From the NCBI GenBank assembly GCA_947466425.1, contig CANIBZ010000009.1:1-64000 (forward strand): DNA of 64,000 nt. Reading direction: 5' to 3'. Position 1 is the stretch's first letter; each line of letters begins with the position of its first letter. Positions 1-8,707 of the stretch are shown here, in pieces. The notes under the pieces are model-generated. The model worked only from the letters and a program-made list of their open reading frames with translations. It was not told the origin of the DNA and did no database searches. A program made the translations under genes and the position numbers. The stretch is from Flavobacteriales bacterium. GTDB lineage: Bacteria > Bacteroidota > Bacteroidia > Flavobacteriales_D > Sanyastnellaceae.

Positions 1-72
1 AAGGGGATTCCGTCAGAAAACATTAACGCAAAAACGCGGACTTTTAACGTTGTAGTTATTATATTCGTGGCT

Positions 73-1491
73 ATGAAAAAAATAGCATTGTTCTTCTCTC
101 TTATTTGTGCCATTCAAATGAATGCACAAACATGGCAAGTTGGAAACACCACCCTTACAGAAAGTGACCTCGTTACGGGTTTAAGCCTTCCTTGGGAAAT
201 GGTTTGGGGCCCCGATGATTTCATCTGGTGTACCACCCGCGTAGGAAAGGTATTGCGCATTGATCCTTCAACAGGAACATATACTTCAATCCTAGATAAA
301 ACTTCTTTGATTCCATACAGCGGTGGAAGTGAGCCAGGAATGTTAGGTATGGCCTTGCATCCAGATTTTTTGAATACACCTAAAGTTTATGTGGTGTACA
401 ATTACACGCAAGGGAACAACGTGAAGGAACGCTTGTCTATGTTCGATTGGGATGGAACAGCTTTGGTGAATGAAGTTCAATTGATTGACGCGATAGGCGG
501 AAATTCAATTCACAACGGTTCACGTTTGGTAATTAGCCAAGATCAAAAAATAATCATGTCTACGGGTGACACCGGAGACGGCGGAGTTAGCTCCCAAGAT
601 TTGACTTCTCTGAATGGTAAAATTCTTCGCATCAATTTGGATGGTAGCATTCCTGCTGACAATCCAGATCCAAGCACATATGTTTATTCCTACGGTCACC
701 GCAACTGTCAAGGTTTGGCGGTTGGTCCTAACGGAATTATCTACGCTTCTGAGCACGGACAAAACAATAGCGATGAGTTCAACATCATTGAGGCAGGAAG
801 AAACTACGGTTGGCCAACTGTTCAAGGTGCATGTAACACCACCGCAGAAATTAACTACTGCACAGCGAACAATGTAAAAGAGCCGTTGATTGAATGGTCT
901 CCTTGTCGCGCCGTTAATGGAATTGAATACTACAACCACCCTTCAATTCCAGAATGGAACAACTGTATACTTATGGCGGTTTTAGGTGGATTGAATAGCT
1001 CTTACGAGCGCATGACTGTATTGCACTTGAGTGCAGACGGACAATCTTTAACAACAGCAGATGTGAGTGGTTCAAACACAAATGCAGATGCGTTTTTCCA
1101 AAGCTTCAACAAGCGTCTTCGCGACATTTGTGTGAATCCACATGACGGTTCTGTATACGTTGCTTTGAACGGAGCGCAATATCCAGGTGCTGGTCCGAAC
1201 ACCATAAAGAAATTCCAAAACTTAGTTTGGGCAGGAATTCAAAACGAAGGTGTTTCTCAAAACTTAAATGTTTATCCAAATCCAGCTTCAGAAAGAGTAA
1301 CAGTTGAATTCTCTTCGAATCAATTGGGCGGAAATTATTCAGTGTATTCTTTTTCAGGTGCTTTAATGGCTGAAGGAAAAATTTCAACGTTGAAAAACGA
1401 GTTGAATGTTTCTGAGTGGTCGAAAGGAAATTATTTCGTGGTTTCAGAATCTTCAATCGGAACAACTTCAAAGACGTTTATCGTTCAATAA
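73..1491 (+). CDS. Secreted PQQ-type sugar dehydrogenase (GSDH family) with T9SS sorting domain
   Basis: Residues 1-19 form a signal peptide ending in MNAQ. The body fits the six-bladed glucose/sorbosone dehydrogenase fold, with PWEMVWGPDD near residue 40, GMLGMALHPDF near 95, HNGSRL near 150 (the position of the catalytic His in soluble glucose dehydrogenases) and YSYGHRNCQGLAV near 215. The last 80 or so residues start with LNVYPNPASERV, a type A sorting domain for the type IX secretion system, so the enzyme is probably released or held at the cell surface. Family members oxidise aldoses with PQQ; the substrate is not readable here. I chose ATG 73 over GTG 67 because it gives MKK plus a clean signal peptide. 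An intrinsic terminator follows. Confidence 0.88.
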   Translation: MKKIALFFSLICAIQMNAQTWQVGNTTLTESDLVTGLSLPWEMVWGPDDFIWCTTRVGKVLRIDPSTGTYTSILDKTSLIPYSGGSEPGMLGMALHPDFLNTPKVYVVYNYTQGNNVKERLSMFDWDGTALVNEVQLIDAIGGNSIHNGSRLVISQDQKIIMSTGDTGDGGVSSQDLTSLNGKILRINLDGSIPADNPDPSTYVYSYGHRNCQGLAVGPNGIIYASEHGQNNSDEFNIIEAGRNYGWPTVQGACNTTAEINYCTANNVKEPLIEWSPCRAVNGIEYYNHPSIPEWNNCILMAVLGGLNSSYERMTVLHLSADGQSLTTADVSGSNTNADAFFQSFNKRLRDICVNPHDGSVYVALNGAQYPGAGPNTIKKFQNLVWAGIQNEGVSQNLNVYPNPASERVTVEFSSNQLGGNYSVYSFSGALMAEGKISTLKNELNVSEWSKGNYFVVSESSIGTTSKTFIVQ

Positions 1492-1494
1492 TAA

Positions 1495-3912
1495 ATGAAG
1501 AATATTTTTATGTTGAAGACAGCAAAGTGGATTTCACTTTGCTGTTTTTTTTTAGGGAGTAATGTTCTGTTTGCTCAAATTACTCAAGACAACAATCCCA
1601 TCATTAAAGGTTTGGAAGATTCTGTCTTGGTAACCATTGAGGTTTATGACAGTTACACGGGATATCCCATTCAGGCCTATGGGAAGAGAAGGACTTTAAG
1701 TTTTCAGTGCAATGAATTAGGAAGGGTTGCTGTCTACTGCAGGAGCCGTGAGTCCGTTGATTTTAAAGCGGATGGATTTTTTGATAGAGGATTTTATTTC
1801 GGTGAAGAGGAAATGGCGACGAAGAACAAAGTTTTTCGTTTAGACATGTACCCTGTTTCAAAACAGATGGAAGCTCTCACCGTCATTGGCTACAGCAACA
1901 AGCGAAGCAATTTGAGCACTCCCGCAAGTGTGGGTATAGCGAAAATTGCGCAGCACTATGGCGACGGTTCGTCACTTCAAAACGCATTCAACTCTGTAAG
2001 CGGCGTATCATACGATTCACGTGGTTATGGAGGAAGCACACGATTGAACATTCGCGGAAGTTTTTTCAGAGCGCCAACTACTATTCGAAATGTGAAGATG
2101 TATTGGAAGGGTATTGCATTGACGAGTGCAGACGGACAATCGCCTTTGGAGATTGTAGATCCTTCGAATGTGGCGAATGCGAATATTCTGAAAGGCCCGG
2201 GCAGCGGCGTTTGGGGAAATGGAACAGGTGGAGTTGTTTTATTTACTCCCTATTCATTGGATCGCTCGGTCTATGCAAAGGCACAATACGAGCATGGCGA
2301 ATTCGGCTACAGTAAATCTGTTTTTCAAGCGGGTGTGAGTAAGAACGGATTCGGATTAATGGTAAGTCAAGTGAATCAGGAAACCAACGGATACCGCGAT
2401 CAAGAGGCTAATAAGAAAGAACAAACCTTACTCGAATTTTCCGCCAGCACAAAACGCTGGAAGCACTATGTCATGGCCATGCGCTACAAAGGCTATTGGG
2501 AATTGCCTGGTGCTATTTCAGCAGCTCAGATTGCCGTGAATCCCCGCCAGGCCAATGCCTTCAGTATGGCCAATAACGCGCACGTAGATCGTTCAAGAGA
2601 TATGGTCGGGTACGCTGGCGAGTTTATTTCGAAGAAAAATTTTCTTCTTGAGCTTTCAGCGAATCTCTTTCAAACCGAAAAAATAAATCCTTACGGAACA
2701 TCGGCGGCTTCAAGCGGTTATAAAGACGAGTCTGCAGTTGGAAAAGGTCAGCGCACGGTGTTGTCGAAAGCTTTCGACCTAAATAAAAACGGAAATTTTC
2801 CAATCAAATTGAAATCTTCAATTGGAGAAGAAGTTCAATTCGAAAATTTCCAGTTGAATGAATTCGGGTTGTTGAATGGGGAGTCGAACGGTGTTTCGAA
2901 ATACAACTTCAACGTCGATTACATCACTTCGAATTACTTCTATCAAGTTGAAGCGGAAGTAGCGAAACGATTGTTCGCAACGGCTTCTGTGGGATTGAAT
3001 AATACCCAAGCCCGTATAACGGGAACTTCCAAAGATGCTGCCCAGCAATTGGTGGTGATAGAGGCTTACACCAACGCGAATCCGCAAGCAAGGCTTTATC
3101 CGAATGTTGGCGTAAGTTATTCCCTAAAGAAAAGTGAAAAATCAGGAAACTGGAATGTGTTCGGAAATTACAGCACCGGAAGCAGCGCGCCAACGGTGTT
3201 CGAGCAATACGATTATTCAAATCAACTTTTAAATACCCAGTTGAAAAATGAGTTTGCGCGTAACGTGGAATTCGGATTGAAGGGAGCAGGTAAATTGTGG
3301 TTCGTTGAAATGAGTTTGTATGATCAGCAAATTATAGATGCGATTGTTCCTAAGGCAGCCTTATTTAATGGCTATTACGCAACTTACATCAACGCAGGAA
3401 AGTTGGTTCAGCAAGGCTTGGAAGTAACGGCACGAAGGACTTGGAATTTTGAAAGGTCCACTTTAGATGCTTGGACCTGTGGTTCTTGGACAAACTATCA
3501 ATTGGAAGGTGAAAGCGGAACAGGTCGTATGCCGGGTATGCCCATGGCGCAGTGCAACGGGGGTATCAATTTCAAGATAGATAAGGGATTCGGAATAGGT
3601 GCAACCAATCAATGGACAGATAAAGCCCCTTTGAATTCTGCACAAACCGATTGGTCTGCCGCAAGGAATGTTGTGAATTCTGAATTCACCTATACACATT
3701 CATTTATTCGACGTGACGAAGTTGCCGGAGATTATGATCTAGTTACTCGAGTTCGTTCTTTAGGTTCAATTAACATCAATGCTGGAGTGAACAATGTCTT
3801 GAATACCAATTACACCACCTTCTATCAATTGAACGGTGTTGGTGGGAAGTTCTTCAACCCCATGGCGAGAAGAAATTTTTATTCAGGAATAACACTGCGA
3901 ATCTTCTTGTAA
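1495..3912 (+). CDS. TonB-dependent outer membrane receptor
   Basis: This is an 805-aa receptor. A signal peptide ends near residue 28 (NVLFAQ), a small beta-rich N-terminal domain spans about 35-115, the plug spans about 125-260 (LQNAFNSVSGVSYDSRG, LNIRGS, ILKGPGSGVWGNGTGG), and the rest is a 22-strand-type barrel ending in LRIFL. The plug resembles the FecA-like siderophore class, but no substrate can be assigned. The gene starts 3 nt after the dehydrogenase stop, and a perfect terminator overlaps its signal-peptide codons. Met6 (1510) is a second possible start. No later start keeps a signal peptide, which an outer membrane receptor needs. Confidence 0.88.
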   Translation: MKNIFMLKTAKWISLCCFFLGSNVLFAQITQDNNPIIKGLEDSVLVTIEVYDSYTGYPIQAYGKRRTLSFQCNELGRVAVYCRSRESVDFKADGFFDRGFYFGEEEMATKNKVFRLDMYPVSKQMEALTVIGYSNKRSNLSTPASVGIAKIAQHYGDGSSLQNAFNSVSGVSYDSRGYGGSTRLNIRGSFFRAPTTIRNVKMYWKGIALTSADGQSPLEIVDPSNVANANILKGPGSGVWGNGTGGVVLFTPYSLDRSVYAKAQYEHGEFGYSKSVFQAGVSKNGFGLMVSQVNQETNGYRDQEANKKEQTLLEFSASTKRWKHYVMAMRYKGYWELPGAISAAQIAVNPRQANAFSMANNAHVDRSRDMVGYAGEFISKKNFLLELSANLFQTEKINPYGTSAASSGYKDESAVGKGQRTVLSKAFDLNKNGNFPIKLKSSIGEEVQFENFQLNEFGLLNGESNGVSKYNFNVDYITSNYFYQVEAEVAKRLFATASVGLNNTQARITGTSKDAAQQLVVIEAYTNANPQARLYPNVGVSYSLKKSEKSGNWNVFGNYSTGSSAPTVFEQYDYSNQLLNTQLKNEFARNVEFGLKGAGKLWFVEMSLYDQQIIDAIVPKAALFNGYYATYINAGKLVQQGLEVTARRTWNFERSTLDAWTCGSWTNYQLEGESGTGRMPGMPMAQCNGGINFKIDKGFGIGATNQWTDKAPLNSAQTDWSAARNVVNSEFTYTHSFIRRDEVAGDYDLVTRVRSLGSININAGVNNVLNTNYTTFYQLNGVGGKFFNPMARRNFYSGITLRIFL
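1520..1553 (+). terminator. Perfect intrinsic terminator lying inside the next reading frame
   Basis: The arms CAGCAAAGTG (1520-1529) and CACTTTGCTG (1535-1544) form a perfect 10-bp stem with loop GATTT, followed by nine T (1545-1553). It sits 29 bases after the dehydrogenase stop, as a normal terminator would. It also overlaps codons 9-20 of the TonB receptor frame, which begins at 1495. Confidence 0.85.
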
Positions 3913-3917
3913 ATTTG
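3910..3917 (+). promoter_or_regulatory. Candidate -7 box TAAATTTG upstream of gldH
   Basis: TAAATTTG fits the Bacteroidota -7 consensus TAnnTTTG and ends 4 nt before the ATG of gldH. Its TAA is also the stop codon of the receptor gene. I see no clear TTG at -33, so this may be chance. Confidence 0.35.
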
Positions 3918-3921
3918 CGGC

Positions 3922-4398
3922 ATGTTCAAAAAGACATTTTTCTTCGTTTTACTTGTTGCATTTGGAATGGCGGGTTGTAAACCAACTCCCATTGCTGAAT
4001 CCAATTTCGAATTCGATGAAAGCCTTCAATGGAAGAAGAGCGAGCCCGTTTCGTTGAAATTGGATATTCGCGAAAACGCCGAGCCTTGCGAGTTGTATCT
4101 CGATGTTCGTTACACCACACTTTTTCCTTTCGATAAATTGCAATTGCACATCAAAGAAATCTCAGAGCAGGGTGTTGTTATTCCGCGCGATGTGACCATT
4201 GAGATCAAAAATCAAAATGGATTTTTAGGGGACATTAGCGGGGACATTGGAGATATTGAACGCGAGTTAGATTCGAATAAGCAATACGAAGATCACGGCG
4301 TTTATACCTATGAGATTTCGTTTAATCATCCTGTGGATGTGTTGTTGGGAATAATGGAGTTTCGTCTGCGAGCGGTTCCGAAGAAAAAGAAATCATGA
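3922..4398 (+). CDS. gldH: GldH-like gliding motility lipoprotein
   Basis: This 158-aa protein has a lipoprotein signal, FGMAGC, with Cys at about residue 19. The body matches the GldH pattern: F..D.SLQWKK, a central LYLDVRYTTLFPFDKLQLHI with the aromatic YPF-like patch, and then a dipeptide-rich GDISGDIGDIE segment where GldH usually has the D-T and G-W-G elements. GldH is a lipoprotein needed for gliding and T9SS-linked surface movement in Flavobacterium; its biochemical role is unknown. It overlaps mtaB by 4 nt (ATGA), so the two are probably co-transcribed. The family call rests on pattern and size, since GldH diverges strongly. Confidence 0.65.
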   Translation: MFKKTFFFVLLVAFGMAGCKPTPIAESNFEFDESLQWKKSEPVSLKLDIRENAEPCELYLDVRYTTLFPFDKLQLHIKEISEQGVVIPRDVTIEIKNQNGFLGDISGDIGDIERELDSNKQYEDHGVYTYEISFNHPVDVLLGIMEFRLRAVPKKKKS

Positions 4399-5648
4399 GA
4401 GACTTTAAGACATTTTCATTTCATACACTCGGATGTAAACTGAACTTCTCGGAATCGAGCACACTGGCGCGCGATTTTCAGGAGCAAGGTTACGGTAGGG
4501 TGGAGTTGGAGGAAGGTCCAGATGTCTTGGTCATCAACACCTGCAGCGTTACAGACGAAGCCGATCAGAAATGTCGGTATACCGTTCGAAGAGCGAAGCG
4601 TTCGAATCCGAATGTCTTTATTGCTGTGATCGGTTGCTACGCGCAATTGAAGCCTGAAGAGATTTCGAAGATTGAAGGCGTGAATGTGGTGTTGGGTGCG
4701 AATGAGAAATTCAATTTGATAGATCGCATAAAAGCCTACGACGAATCGGAAGGGAAAATATTTGCAGGTGAGATTAAAGATGTAAAGGAATTCATTCCAT
4801 CGTTTTCATCGGGAGATAGAACGCGAACCTTCTTGAAGGTTCAAGACGGATGTAATTATTTCTGCGCGTTCTGCACCATCCCTTTAGCGCGAGGGAGATC
4901 GCGCAGTGCCAATGTTGAAGCAACCTTGGAAGAAGCGAAGAAGGCCATAGCAAGCGGTGCGAAAGAAATTGTTTTAACGGGAGTGAACATTGGTGATTTT
5001 GGAACGGCTCACAACGAAACGTTGTTGGATTTGATTCAGAAGCTCGATGAGTTGGAAGGAATAGATCGCTATCGCATCAGCAGTATTGAGCCGAATTTAT
5101 TGACGAATGAAATCATTTCATTCGTATCCACTTCAAAACATTTCATGCCGCATTTTCATATTCCCTTGCAAAGTGGAAGCGATGAAATATTGAAGGGCAT
5201 GCGCCGACGATACAGAACAGATTTATATCGTGAAAGAATTGCATCAATTAAATCTGCTATGCCGCATGCATGCATTGGCGTAGATGTGATTGTTGGTTTT
5301 CCCGGAGAGACCAATGAGCACTTCAATGAAACAGTTGAATTTTTAAAGGACTTGGATGTTTCATATTTGCATGTGTTCACCTACAGCGAGCGTGCAAATA
5401 CCACCGCCTTGCGCATTGAGGATATTGTCCCAATGGAAGTTCGTAATGAACGAAATAAAATTCTACGATTGCTAAGCGCTAAGAAGCGCGTGGCGTTCGA
5501 TGGGTCATTTAAAGGTCAAACCATGCCTGTATTGTGGGAAAGCGTAGATGATGAAAACATGATTGCGGGTTTCACACCGAATTACATCAAAGTGCGAAAA
5601 CACGCAAATCAGTTTGTTTCCAATGAAACGAGTCTTATAGAATTATAG
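4395..5648 (+). CDS. mtaB: tRNA t6A37 methylthiotransferase MtaB
   Basis: This radical-SAM methylthiotransferase converts t6A to ms2t6A at position 37 of ANN-decoding tRNAs. Seen here: an N-terminal MTTase domain with cluster-binding cysteines in LGCKLNFSES, NTCSVT and IGCYAQ; the radical-SAM motif CNYFCAFC near residue 152; and a C-terminal TRAM-like part. The length of 417 aa fits the MtaB branch, and the LGCKLN start separates it from MiaB and RimO. Translation is coupled to gldH by a 4-nt overlap. Its stop overlaps the stop of the convergent minus-strand gene. Confidence 0.93.
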   Translation: MRDFKTFSFHTLGCKLNFSESSTLARDFQEQGYGRVELEEGPDVLVINTCSVTDEADQKCRYTVRRAKRSNPNVFIAVIGCYAQLKPEEISKIEGVNVVLGANEKFNLIDRIKAYDESEGKIFAGEIKDVKEFIPSFSSGDRTRTFLKVQDGCNYFCAFCTIPLARGRSRSANVEATLEEAKKAIASGAKEIVLTGVNIGDFGTAHNETLLDLIQKLDELEGIDRYRISSIEPNLLTNEIISFVSTSKHFMPHFHIPLQSGSDEILKGMRRRYRTDLYRERIASIKSAMPHACIGVDVIVGFPGETNEHFNETVEFLKDLDVSYLHVFTYSERANTTALRIEDIVPMEVRNERNKILRLLSAKKRVAFDGSFKGQTMPVLWESVDDENMIAGFTPNYIKVRKHANQFVSNETSLIEL

Positions 5649-6641
5649 TTTTCTGAACCAGGTGACGTAAGGCATTGGTATGGTTTGACCACTCAAATTA
5701 GCGCCTGCAACACACACTTGAAATGCCCTCCCATCGCCTTGATTAATTCGAAGTCCTGGCATAAATATAAAGAATGGATTCGATTGCTTTGTTTCAACTA
5801 CAACGGCCGTTGAAGTTTGCGAAGCCGAATTATATAACCAATTGCCTTCGGAGTTAGTAGTGTTCATTGATCCAAACATGGAGTCGAATATGAAACTTGT
5901 TTTCTCACTTAATCTGAGATTCATGCCAACAGATGCGATTACCCCTTTTGTTGCTGGTCGCTTGGTATACTGAATCGAAGGGTATGGATTTCCAGCTGTT
6001 GGATAGTAAGTTCCAGGGCGATAAATTTCTTGGTTGAAATCGAACACGCCGTATCCAACACCCAAGGTGAAGTTTCTGTCGCGGTCGCCGTAAGTAACAT
6101 TTCCAAAAGAGAGCGAAATCAGAGATTGTGGGTCAATGTAGCCTCCATTTCCAGCAATTTCTCCGATAGAAAAATTGAGTTTGGGATTCTTTGTTTGGAA
6201 GCTGTATTTGGCGGTTAGCGCAAATGGACTGCCTATCCAGGAAGTCATAATGCCCACGTTAAAATTGTCTGCAACAGCTAAATGAAATTCAGGCCCCCAA
6301 AGGTTGATCATATAATAGTTCTCTCTTTTCTTGATTGGAAGCGCGTTTGTTGTGAAAGAGTATCGTGTACTAAAAGGATTGCTCTTTACTTTTGTATCAT
6401 TGAGTATTACAAAGTCATCTTCTTTGAAATTTGTAATGGATTTAATATCTGTCTTTTTAATGTAAATCTTTCCCACAGTTTCAGTTTCAAAAAGCATCTC
6501 TCGGCCATCGTCGGAAATAATTGTTCCCGTATACTCATTGCCATTAGTGAGTAGAACAACCTTTTTATTGTTGTCGGTTTGAGCAAATGAAATAGACATA
6601 AAGGCAAACAACAACAGGAGTGTGCTAAATAAATGTTTCAT
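5643..6641 (-). CDS. Outer-membrane-type protein with N-terminal SH3-like strand cluster, function unknown
   Basis: A signal peptide spans residues 1-20 (SISFAQ). Residues 25-75 (VVLLTNGNEYTGTI, then GKIYIKKTDIKSI) look like a small Sm/SH3-like barrel often found ahead of Bacteroidota outer membrane proteins. Residues 95-332 alternate aromatic and polar residues (FSTRYSFTTNALP, FSIGEIAGNGGYI, FTLGVGYGVFDF), as in a transmembrane beta-barrel of 8-12 strands, and end in WFRKL. I do not recognise the family. It lies 30 nt downstream of the ATP-grasp-like gene and may be the last gene of that minus-strand run. Confidence 0.75.
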   Translation of the reverse strand: MKHLFSTLLLLFAFMSISFAQTDNNKKVVLLTNGNEYTGTIISDDGREMLFETETVGKIYIKKTDIKSITNFKEDDFVILNDTKVKSNPFSTRYSFTTNALPIKKRENYYMINLWGPEFHLAVADNFNVGIMTSWIGSPFALTAKYSFQTKNPKLNFSIGEIAGNGGYIDPQSLISLSFGNVTYGDRDRNFTLGVGYGVFDFNQEIYRPGTYYPTAGNPYPSIQYTKRPATKGVIASVGMNLRLSEKTSFIFDSMFGSMNTTNSEGNWLYNSASQTSTAVVVETKQSNPFFIFMPGLRINQGDGRAFQVCVAGANLSGQTIPMPYVTWFRKL

Positions 6642-6671
6642 AAGATAAGTTTTTGTTGATTCAAAGATAAG

Positions 6672-7535
6672 TTAAATCATTTGCATGAATGCATCTGATA
6701 ATTTCTTTTTGGCAATGGTCTTATCTTCTTTATTCAATGGATCAGGCGGGCCATATGGAGTTTTGTTTACATCAATGATGTAGATCTTCTGATTCCCTTT
6801 GTGACGAAGGACATCGAACTCACAAAAATCTACTTTCATTGCTGCAGCGTATTTTTCTATTTGATCAATCTCTTCCGCAGAAAATAGTTCTTCCGGTGTA
6901 TGGAGTGTGGCGCGATGCGCTTTATTGGTAAACCGGTATTTTTTTGTTTTGAATTTCAAATACACCAATGGTATTTTTCCAGCAATAACAGGAACACGGA
7001 TGTCTACATATTCACCCGCTTCGTTCGTGTTATCGAGTACCTTCTGATATACCGCATCTGTTTTCGGGAATGGCATTGGACAAACAACTTCTTGACCATC
7101 GTGCACGGCATTCTCGTCGCTTTTTTCCACAGCAACTCCGATGTACGTCTTTGGATTTAGATTCATGGAATAGCCGAGTGCTTCCAAATGAACCACGTGC
7201 ACGCGCTCTTTGGAAATGTCTGGACAGTTCACGTTTATAATTCTTGCATTGGGATATTTTTTTCGCAATGCGCTGGCGCTGCCGTAGGTAGCGTTTTCAA
7301 AATAAATAATAACATCTGGATTGGCTACGAACTTATTGGTTAGCCGAACCTTATTCATTTTAGCAATTTTCGAAAGCGTTGTTTTCTTACTTGGATAGGT
7401 AGGAGCCGCTACCCAAACAGGTAGTTTTCCGCCATTTTGAATGAAGTAAATTCCTTCTCGAATAAGACAAGCGACATCTTTAACAATGACCTCGAAAAAG
7501 GGCATTCCTTGCCTGTAATGATTTCTTAATCCCAT
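6672..7535 (-). CDS. ATP-grasp-like protein of unknown substrate
   Basis: The C-terminal half has features of the ATP-grasp fold: VDFCEFDVLRHKG near residue 237 and IYIIDVNKTPYGPP near 252, where the D and N would bind magnesium as in the RimK, YheC and DdlB families. The N-terminal 150 residues look Rossmann-like (NPDVIIYFENATYGSA, ARIINVNCPDIS). Such proteins ligate a carboxylate to an amine, but nothing here identifies the substrates. It overlaps nth by 10 nt and is probably translated from the same mRNA. Cytoplasmic, as there is no signal peptide. Confidence 0.6.
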   Translation of the reverse strand: MGLRNHYRQGMPFFEVIVKDVACLIREGIYFIQNGGKLPVWVAAPTYPSKKTTLSKIAKMNKVRLTNKFVANPDVIIYFENATYGSASALRKKYPNARIINVNCPDISKERVHVVHLEALGYSMNLNPKTYIGVAVEKSDENAVHDGQEVVCPMPFPKTDAVYQKVLDNTNEAGEYVDIRVPVIAGKIPLVYLKFKTKKYRFTNKAHRATLHTPEELFSAEEIDQIEKYAAAMKVDFCEFDVLRHKGNQKIYIIDVNKTPYGPPDPLNKEDKTIAKKKLSDAFMQMI

Positions 7536-8164
7536 GATTGATATAATTTAGGATTTAATGTCTGTGTTATGAAATCGTTTTGAAGATTTCCTCGCGCTGG
7601 AGAATATTCCCTACCGTAAAAAATAATTTGAAGATGAAGTTTGTTCCAACTTTCTTCAGGAAATAATTTCTTCGCGTCACGCTCGGTTTGCTCAACGGAC
7701 TTTCCATTCGTTAATTTCCAACGTGTCATAAGTCTGTGTATGTGTGTATCAACTGGAAAGGCGGGTACGCCAAATGCTTGAGCCATAACAACGCTTGCGG
7801 TCTTGTGTCCCACTCCTGGCAATGCTTCTAACGATTCGAACGAAGCGGGCACTTCTCCGTTGTGTTCGTTAATGAGAATTTGAGAAAGGTTGAAGATTGC
7901 TTTGCTTTTCGCCGGAGACAATCCGCAAGGTTTAATGATTTCGCGAATTTCTTCAATGCTCAACTTAATCATGTCGAACGGATTGTTTGCTTGTTTGAAC
8001 AAATGCGGAGTAATCGTGTTCACCCGAGCGTCTGTGCATTGCGCGGAAAGAAGCACCGCAATTAACAAAGTGAATGCGTCTGCATGATCGAGAGGTATGG
8101 GAGTTTCAGGGTATAGTTTTTCCAATTCAATTCTCACATAATCCGCCGCCTCTTTCTTTTTCAT
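7526..8164 (-). CDS. nth: Endonuclease III, iron-sulfur cluster residues absent
   Basis: This DNA glycosylase/AP lyase removes oxidised pyrimidines in base excision repair. Seen: LLSAQCTDARVN near residue 38, the helix-hairpin-helix LPGVGHKTA near 112 with the catalytic Lys, and VDTHIHRL near 130 with the catalytic Asp. At 212 aa the length is normal. The usual C-terminal C-X6-C-X2-C-X5-C cluster is missing: the region reads FYGREYSPARG followed by no cysteine at all. It overlaps the DUF6702 gene by 1 nt upstream and the ATP-grasp-like gene by 10 nt downstream. Confidence 0.93.
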   Translation of the reverse strand: MKKKEAADYVRIELEKLYPETPIPLDHADAFTLLIAVLLSAQCTDARVNTITPHLFKQANNPFDMIKLSIEEIREIIKPCGLSPAKSKAIFNLSQILINEHNGEVPASFESLEALPGVGHKTASVVMAQAFGVPAFPVDTHIHRLMTRWKLTNGKSVEQTERDAKKLFPEESWNKLHLQIIFYGREYSPARGNLQNDFITQTLNPKLYQSWD

Positions 8165-8661
8165 TACGGAATGAATTGAAATTGAGTTTTGTCTTTTGTG
8201 AAATATTCACGCTTCGATTGACCGTTCCATCTAACCTCTACAATGTTCTGCTGGTCGGAATACCATTCCAATAGAATCGTATTGTTCACAATCACTTGAT
8301 TTGGATCGAAGTAATTTCCTTCAATAAATAAAGTAGTCATGTCATTGTCTACGCTGTATCCAATAAAATTTAATACGACATTTCTGCCTCCAGCTTGAAG
8401 ACTTAATTTTTCACCGATGTATTTTTTTACGAGTTCATATACCTCAGGGGTTTGCGGATAGAGTGAATGGTATTTGTAGCATTGGGCCTCAATGGCGTGC
8501 TCTAAATCGTCGGTAAATATTTTCGAAGTAATTTCAATAGCTCTGGTCTGAGCATTGAATTCAATGCTGGTATTGCTCAAGTAGAATTTATGAGGCAAAG
8601 GTGCAGATGCCTGAAGGCAAAAAGCCAATAGCGCGAAGCAGAACAATAGAACCGATTTCAT
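8164..8661 (-). CDS. DUF6702 family exported protein
   Basis: Residues 1-20 are a signal peptide. The mature part starts PLPHKFYLSNTSIEFN and continues with IEITSKIFTDDLEHAI, the hallmark of DUF6702, a Bacteroidota periplasmic family of about 165 aa with no known role. The C-terminus (LLEWYSDQQNIVEVRW, FTKDKTQFQF) is also typical. The gene heads a minus-strand run (this gene, nth, ATP-grasp-like, barrel protein) with 1-10 nt overlaps between the first three. Confidence 0.8.
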   Translation of the reverse strand: MKSVLLFCFALLAFCLQASAPLPHKFYLSNTSIEFNAQTRAIEITSKIFTDDLEHAIEAQCYKYHSLYPQTPEVYELVKKYIGEKLSLQAGGRNVVLNFIGYSVDNDMTTLFIEGNYFDPNQVIVNNTILLEWYSDQQNIVEVRWNGQSKREYFTKDKTQFQFIP

Positions 8662-8695
8662 TTCGCCAAATTACAACGAATTATAGTTTAGCCCT

Positions 8696-8703
8696 TACCT
8701 TTG
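8696..8703 (+). promoter_or_regulatory. -7 box TACCTTTG just ahead of the nrnA-like ATG
   Basis: TACCTTTG matches TAnnTTTG exactly and ends 4 nt before ATG 8708, which would place transcription start at or next to the start codon. No good TTG lies at the -33 position (TTA at 8671 is the nearest). Confidence 0.5.
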
Positions 8704-8707
8704 AACC

